A DNA stretch of 64,000 nt, taken from assembly GCF_902713425.1 (NCBI RefSeq), contig NC_081193.1:86200514-86264513 (forward strand). Direction: 5' to 3'. Of this stretch, positions 61,264-64,000 are shown in pieces. Origin of the DNA: Acipenser ruthenus (taxonomy: Eukaryota > Chordata > Actinopteri > Acipenseriformes > Acipenseridae). How positions within the stretch are numbered: the stretch's first letter is position 1; the number at the start of each line of letters is the position of its first letter. The notes beneath the pieces are model-generated. The model worked only from the letters and a program-made list of their open reading frames with translations. It was not told the origin of the DNA and did not search any database. A program made the translations under genes and the position numbers.

Positions 61264-63633
61264 AAGGATTGAAAAGCCTTTTAAAGTTTCAAAACTAGAA
61301 ACAAGCACAGCAGATGTTTCATTTAAAGTAGTTTAAGTAAGTCTAAGGATTACCATATTGTTACGTGAAAGGGTGGTTCTTGGTTTTTGTTTTGTTTGTT
61401 TGTTTTACCAAAAATTGAGTAATTTACACTTTTGAGTAAAAAGCTTTGAATCTACCTCCTTGTCTACTATGTTGCAATATCATGAGCTGACTATACAAAG
61501 TATGATGTTAGCTTTTGGTTTTTATAAGAAAGAAACAGTATATTGTCATTTGTAGAATAAAAGTGTATGATGTAATTTTAGCTTCAAAAGTTGAAATTCA
61601 CAAATGCGTCTGTAACCCTTAACCCTGGAGGAAATGACAAATTCCAAAGCAACTTCAAACATGGATTAAGGCTCAATAATCTGCAGAATTTTTAGGAAAT
61701 CAGAAAGAATCATGGGTCTTGCATGGGTCATTCAGACTCTAAAAATCTAAAACTATACTAAGAATCAGTATATAGTTATTTACATAGTTTAGATTTTTTT
61801 TTTTTCGTTTAAAGGTAGGTTTAATACAGATACAAGAAATATGAAATGTTCATGAAAGGCCCGGTTGAAATTTGAAATGTTCATGAAAGGCCCGGTTGAA
61901 ATTTGAAATGTTCATGAAAGGCCCGGTTGAAATTTGAAATGTTCATGAAAGGCCCTGTTGAAATTTGAAATGTTCATGAAAGGCCCTGTTGAAATTTGAA
62001 ATGTTCATGAAAGGCCCTGTTGTCTGTAAAATCGTGTAGTACTCCAGCAGGGAGGGCCCTATTCTATTAAGTTAAAAAGTGACAACACTATGTAACACAT
62101 TTTTTGTTCCTGGGTAGTAAGTGTTATTTCCTAATTGCTTATGCCTCAAAAGTATAGAAAATGGCTATTATTCCCCACAAACTTTGCTTTTGTGACCAGG
62201 ACAGTGATATTTTGAAATTTACCTATTTCCAATGAGAAAACGGGCGAATTTGTGTCTTTTCGTTCACATAAAGTCAGAAAAAAACAACATATGAATCCAA
62301 ATTAACATGTATTTATATGAAAGTAATACAAAAATGACTACAGAAGATTTAGAAGTGAGTAGTTTTTCGAGATTTACGATTATACTGTAAATCACTTTCA
62401 CGAATCAGCCCCCAAATGTAGTCTCCCATCATGTTCTCGTTATACTGTCCTTGGTAGCGACGTTCAAAGTCCAGTATATCCTGGTGGAAGCGCTCGCCTT
62501 GCTCCTCCGAGTACGCTCCCATGTTCTCCTTGAATTTATCAAGATGAGCATCAAGGATATGGACTTTGAGGGACATCCTACAGCCCATTGTGCCATAGTT
62601 CTTCACCAGAGTCTCAACCAGCTCCACATAGTTTTCGGTGATTGCCCAGGAAGCCCCGAACCACTGCGACAAAGCTGTTCCAAGCCGCTTTCTCCTTACT
62701 AGTGAGCTTCTTGGGGAATTCATTGCACTCCAGGATCTTCTTTATCTGTGGTCCGACGAAGACACCGGCTTTGACCTTTGCCTCAGACAGCTTAGGGAAG
62801 AAGTCTTGAAGGTACTTGAAGGCTGCCGACTCCTTATCTAGAGCTCTGACAAATTGTTTCATAAGGCCCAATCTGATGTGCAGTGGTGGCATCAGCACCT
62901 TCCGGGGGTCCACCAGTGGCTCCCACTTGACGTTGTTCCTCCCCACAGAGAACTCGGTCCGCTGTGGCCAGTCCCATCTGTGGTAGTGCGCCTTGGTGTC
63001 CCTGCTGTCCCAAAGGCAAAGATAGCAGGGAAACTTGGTAAAACCGCCTTGGAGACCCATCAGGAATGCCACCATTTTGAAGTCTCCTATGACCTTGATG
63101 CCATCTCAGAAAAATGCAGATATGTATCCACTTAGGCAGCTGGAATTAAACTGAACTGGTGGGCTTAAGGCCCCTGTATTTATACTACTATTTATATTAC
63201 TGGAAAGTTCTAGAAAGTTCTAGAAGTTACTCCAAGTTTACTCAGCACTGAATCTATCTGGAATGTTCTGGAAAATAGGTACATTTCCAAATATCACTGT
63301 CCTGGTCACAAAAGCAAAGTTTGTGGGGAATAATAGCCATTTTCTATACTTTTGAGGCATAAGCAATTAGGAAATAACACTTACTACCCAGGAACAAAAA
63401 AAAAAAAAAAATTGTTACACAGTGCAATCTTTAGAGCCGCTTCATGTAGAGAATGTGCTGTGTTTAAGCAATCAATGAATGGGCTTCCTTCCCCTGCAGG
63501 GAGTCTTCTTTACCACTATGGAAATAATGTGGGGGACAGGACAGTTCTCCCCACAGGCAGTGATGTAAACTCCCCCTATGTTTCACCTCCAATGGGAATC
63601 CCTTTCCTTGGATCACTTTGGGAAAGGCTCTAT
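52214..63633 (+). CDS. Large secreted EGF-repeat / NIDO-domain protein (partial, 3' end beyond window)
   Basis: Predicted exons: 52214-52298, 52612-54690, 55061-55183, 55358-56131, 56502-56624, 56799-57572, 57943-58065, 58240-59013, 59384-59506, 59681-61153 and 63500-63633. The sum is 6,585 bp, about 2,195 residues so far. All introns are phase 1 until the last donor (GTAAGT after 63633, phase 0). Exon 1 encodes a clear signal peptide ([20 protein letters not shown], then FMVLCKSF). About 51 EGF domains follow, nearly all with the calcium-binding D-[IVL]-[DN]-E-C start and many N-glycosylation sites (NGS, NST, NCS). The last exon begins a NIDO domain ([20 protein letters not shown]). Exon 2 alone holds 17 EGF domains without an intron. 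A family name is uncertain: NIDO plus EGF occurs in nidogens, SNED1, alpha-tectorin and mucin-4, but those usually carry NIDO before EGF. The role is probably matrix or apical surface. It lies about 12 kb upstream of, and divergent from, epcam copy 2. Confidence 0.85.
52395..52452. repeat. Short tandem duplication in intron 1 of the EGF-NIDO gene
   Basis: CTGAACTTAATATAGCTGGG-type sequence appears twice in a row (near 52398 and 52426). Confidence 0.7.
54575..60338 (+). repeat. Intragenic tandem array, four 1,441-bp units
   Basis: Four head-to-tail units of 1,441 bp occupy 54575-56015, 56016-57456, 57457-58897 and 58898-60338. Each contains the end of one EGF exon, an intron of about 370 bp, a 123-bp EGF exon, an intron of 174 bp and most of a multi-EGF exon. 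Exons and introns are almost identical between units, with only scattered substitutions: for example CKNTPGSY in unit 1, CENIPGSY in units 2-3, CENTPGSY in unit 4. The spliced length per unit is 897 bp (299 codons), so the reading frame survives although 1,441 is not a multiple of three. The near identity of introns indicates very recent expansion, gene conversion or an assembly duplication. Confidence 0.95.
61840..62022. repeat. 31-bp tandem repeat, about 6 copies
   Basis: The unit GAAATGTTCATGAAAGGCCC plus GGTTGAAATTT recurs about six times, with CGG changing to CTG in the last three copies. It lies in the last visible intron of the EGF-NIDO gene, just left of the CMC-type transposon. Confidence 0.9.
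62086..63424 (-). mobile_element. CMC-type (CACTA/Chapaev-like) DNA transposon, internally deleted
   Basis: Long terminal inverted repeats flank this element: 62086-62230 on the left and 63270-63424 on the right, almost identical after reverse complementing (for example TTGTTCCTGGGTAGTAAGTG). Both termini begin CACT[A/G]TGTAACA, and CAA flanks each side, a possible 3-bp target duplication. These traits fit the CACTA-Mirage-Chapaev superfamily. The minus strand encodes the C-terminal part of a transposase-like protein, about 63110 to 62349. It carries [49 protein letters not shown] and a terminal RKSRKTTHF. One frame break lies near 62,665-62,690, and the N-terminal part is absent, so the copy is defective. 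It sits in an intron of the EGF-NIDO gene, its right end 75 bp before the NIDO exon. I recall similar unnamed proteins in fish and invertebrates, but the exact family is not certain. Confidence 0.8.
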
Positions 63634-64000
63634 GTAAGTAGTAGCTGGGTCGGCTTGAGACACTATGTGTGCAGTAAGTTGTTCTTTTTTTTCCAGTGAC
63701 TACACTATTAAAATAACCCATTGCATTGTATTTATTGTTGAAGCTTGAGAAAAGGGGGTTGTTTTATTTTCAGTTCAGTTTGACTCCTGAAAAGCACATC
63801 TCTCTTTGGAATGAATTTTGTAGACAATCAAATTAATCCACTGTAAGGAACCATCTTCTGTATTGTTTAGTACTGGATACCTTTCCAAACTTTAGTAAAG
63901 CATGCATAATTCATTCGAAGTCAATACAGGACAAGTTGATGGAGATATGGTTACGATTATAAAGTTCTTGACTTGTCAATGCTAATTATAAGTGAACCGT

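Noticed and set aside
62451-63135. Plus-strand ORFs over the CMC-type transposon
   Set aside because: Antisense shadows of the transposase-like minus-strand frames, which alone show conserved motifs.

Overview
The window is vertebrate nuclear DNA, most likely from a ray-finned fish. It has GT-AG introns, L2- and CR1/Rex-type LINEs, tRNA-derived SINEs, hAT, piggyBac, Tc1/mariner and CMC-type transposons, and the conserved EPCAM-MSH2 gene order. A non-teleost such as a sturgeon relative is possible, judging from repeat style and intron size, but I cannot prove this from sequence alone. No rRNA, CRISPR, tRNA gene or retroviral copy was recognised.

Layout. Positions 1-18,245 appear to be the interior of MSH2 intron 6 (MSH2 is on the minus strand). 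This stretch is non-coding and holds a complete-ended but broken piggyBac copy with TTAA duplications, a Tigger-like element split by a SINE, two 5'-truncated L2 LINEs, hAT MITE pieces, two minisatellites and a 430-bp pyrimidine tract. Positions 18,246-26,520 carry MSH2 exons 1-6, with exon lengths matching human apart from one codon in exon 1. Exons 7-16 are outside the window. Introns 1 and 4 hold L2 and hAT-type insertions. Positions 27,365-33,292 carry a complete nine-exon epcam gene (314 codons plus stop). Positions 36,409-39,977 carry a second, diverged nine-exon epcam paralogue (312 codons plus stop) in the same orientation. The two paralogues share a promoter-like motif about 170 bp upstream of each start codon. 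Positions 40,400-52,170 are intergenic and rich in LINE fragments, microsatellites and two large minisatellites (69-bp and about 30-bp periods).

Positions 52,214-63,633 and beyond hold a plus-strand gene for a very large secreted protein: a signal peptide, then about 51 calcium-binding EGF domains, then the start of a NIDO domain. Inside it a 1,441-bp block (two exons, two introns) is repeated four times in tandem at near identity. Each junction creates an in-frame hybrid EGF domain with eight cysteines. A CMC-type (CACTA/Chapaev-like) transposon with about 145-bp inverted repeats lies in the intron just before the NIDO exon.

Functionally, MSH2 is the DNA mismatch-recognition subunit, the two epcam genes encode epithelial adhesion and signalling membrane proteins, and the EGF-NIDO gene encodes an extracellular matrix or apical glycoprotein whose identity I cannot fix. 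The strongest leads are the recent EGF array, the epcam tandem pair with its conserved promoter motif, and the CMC-type element.
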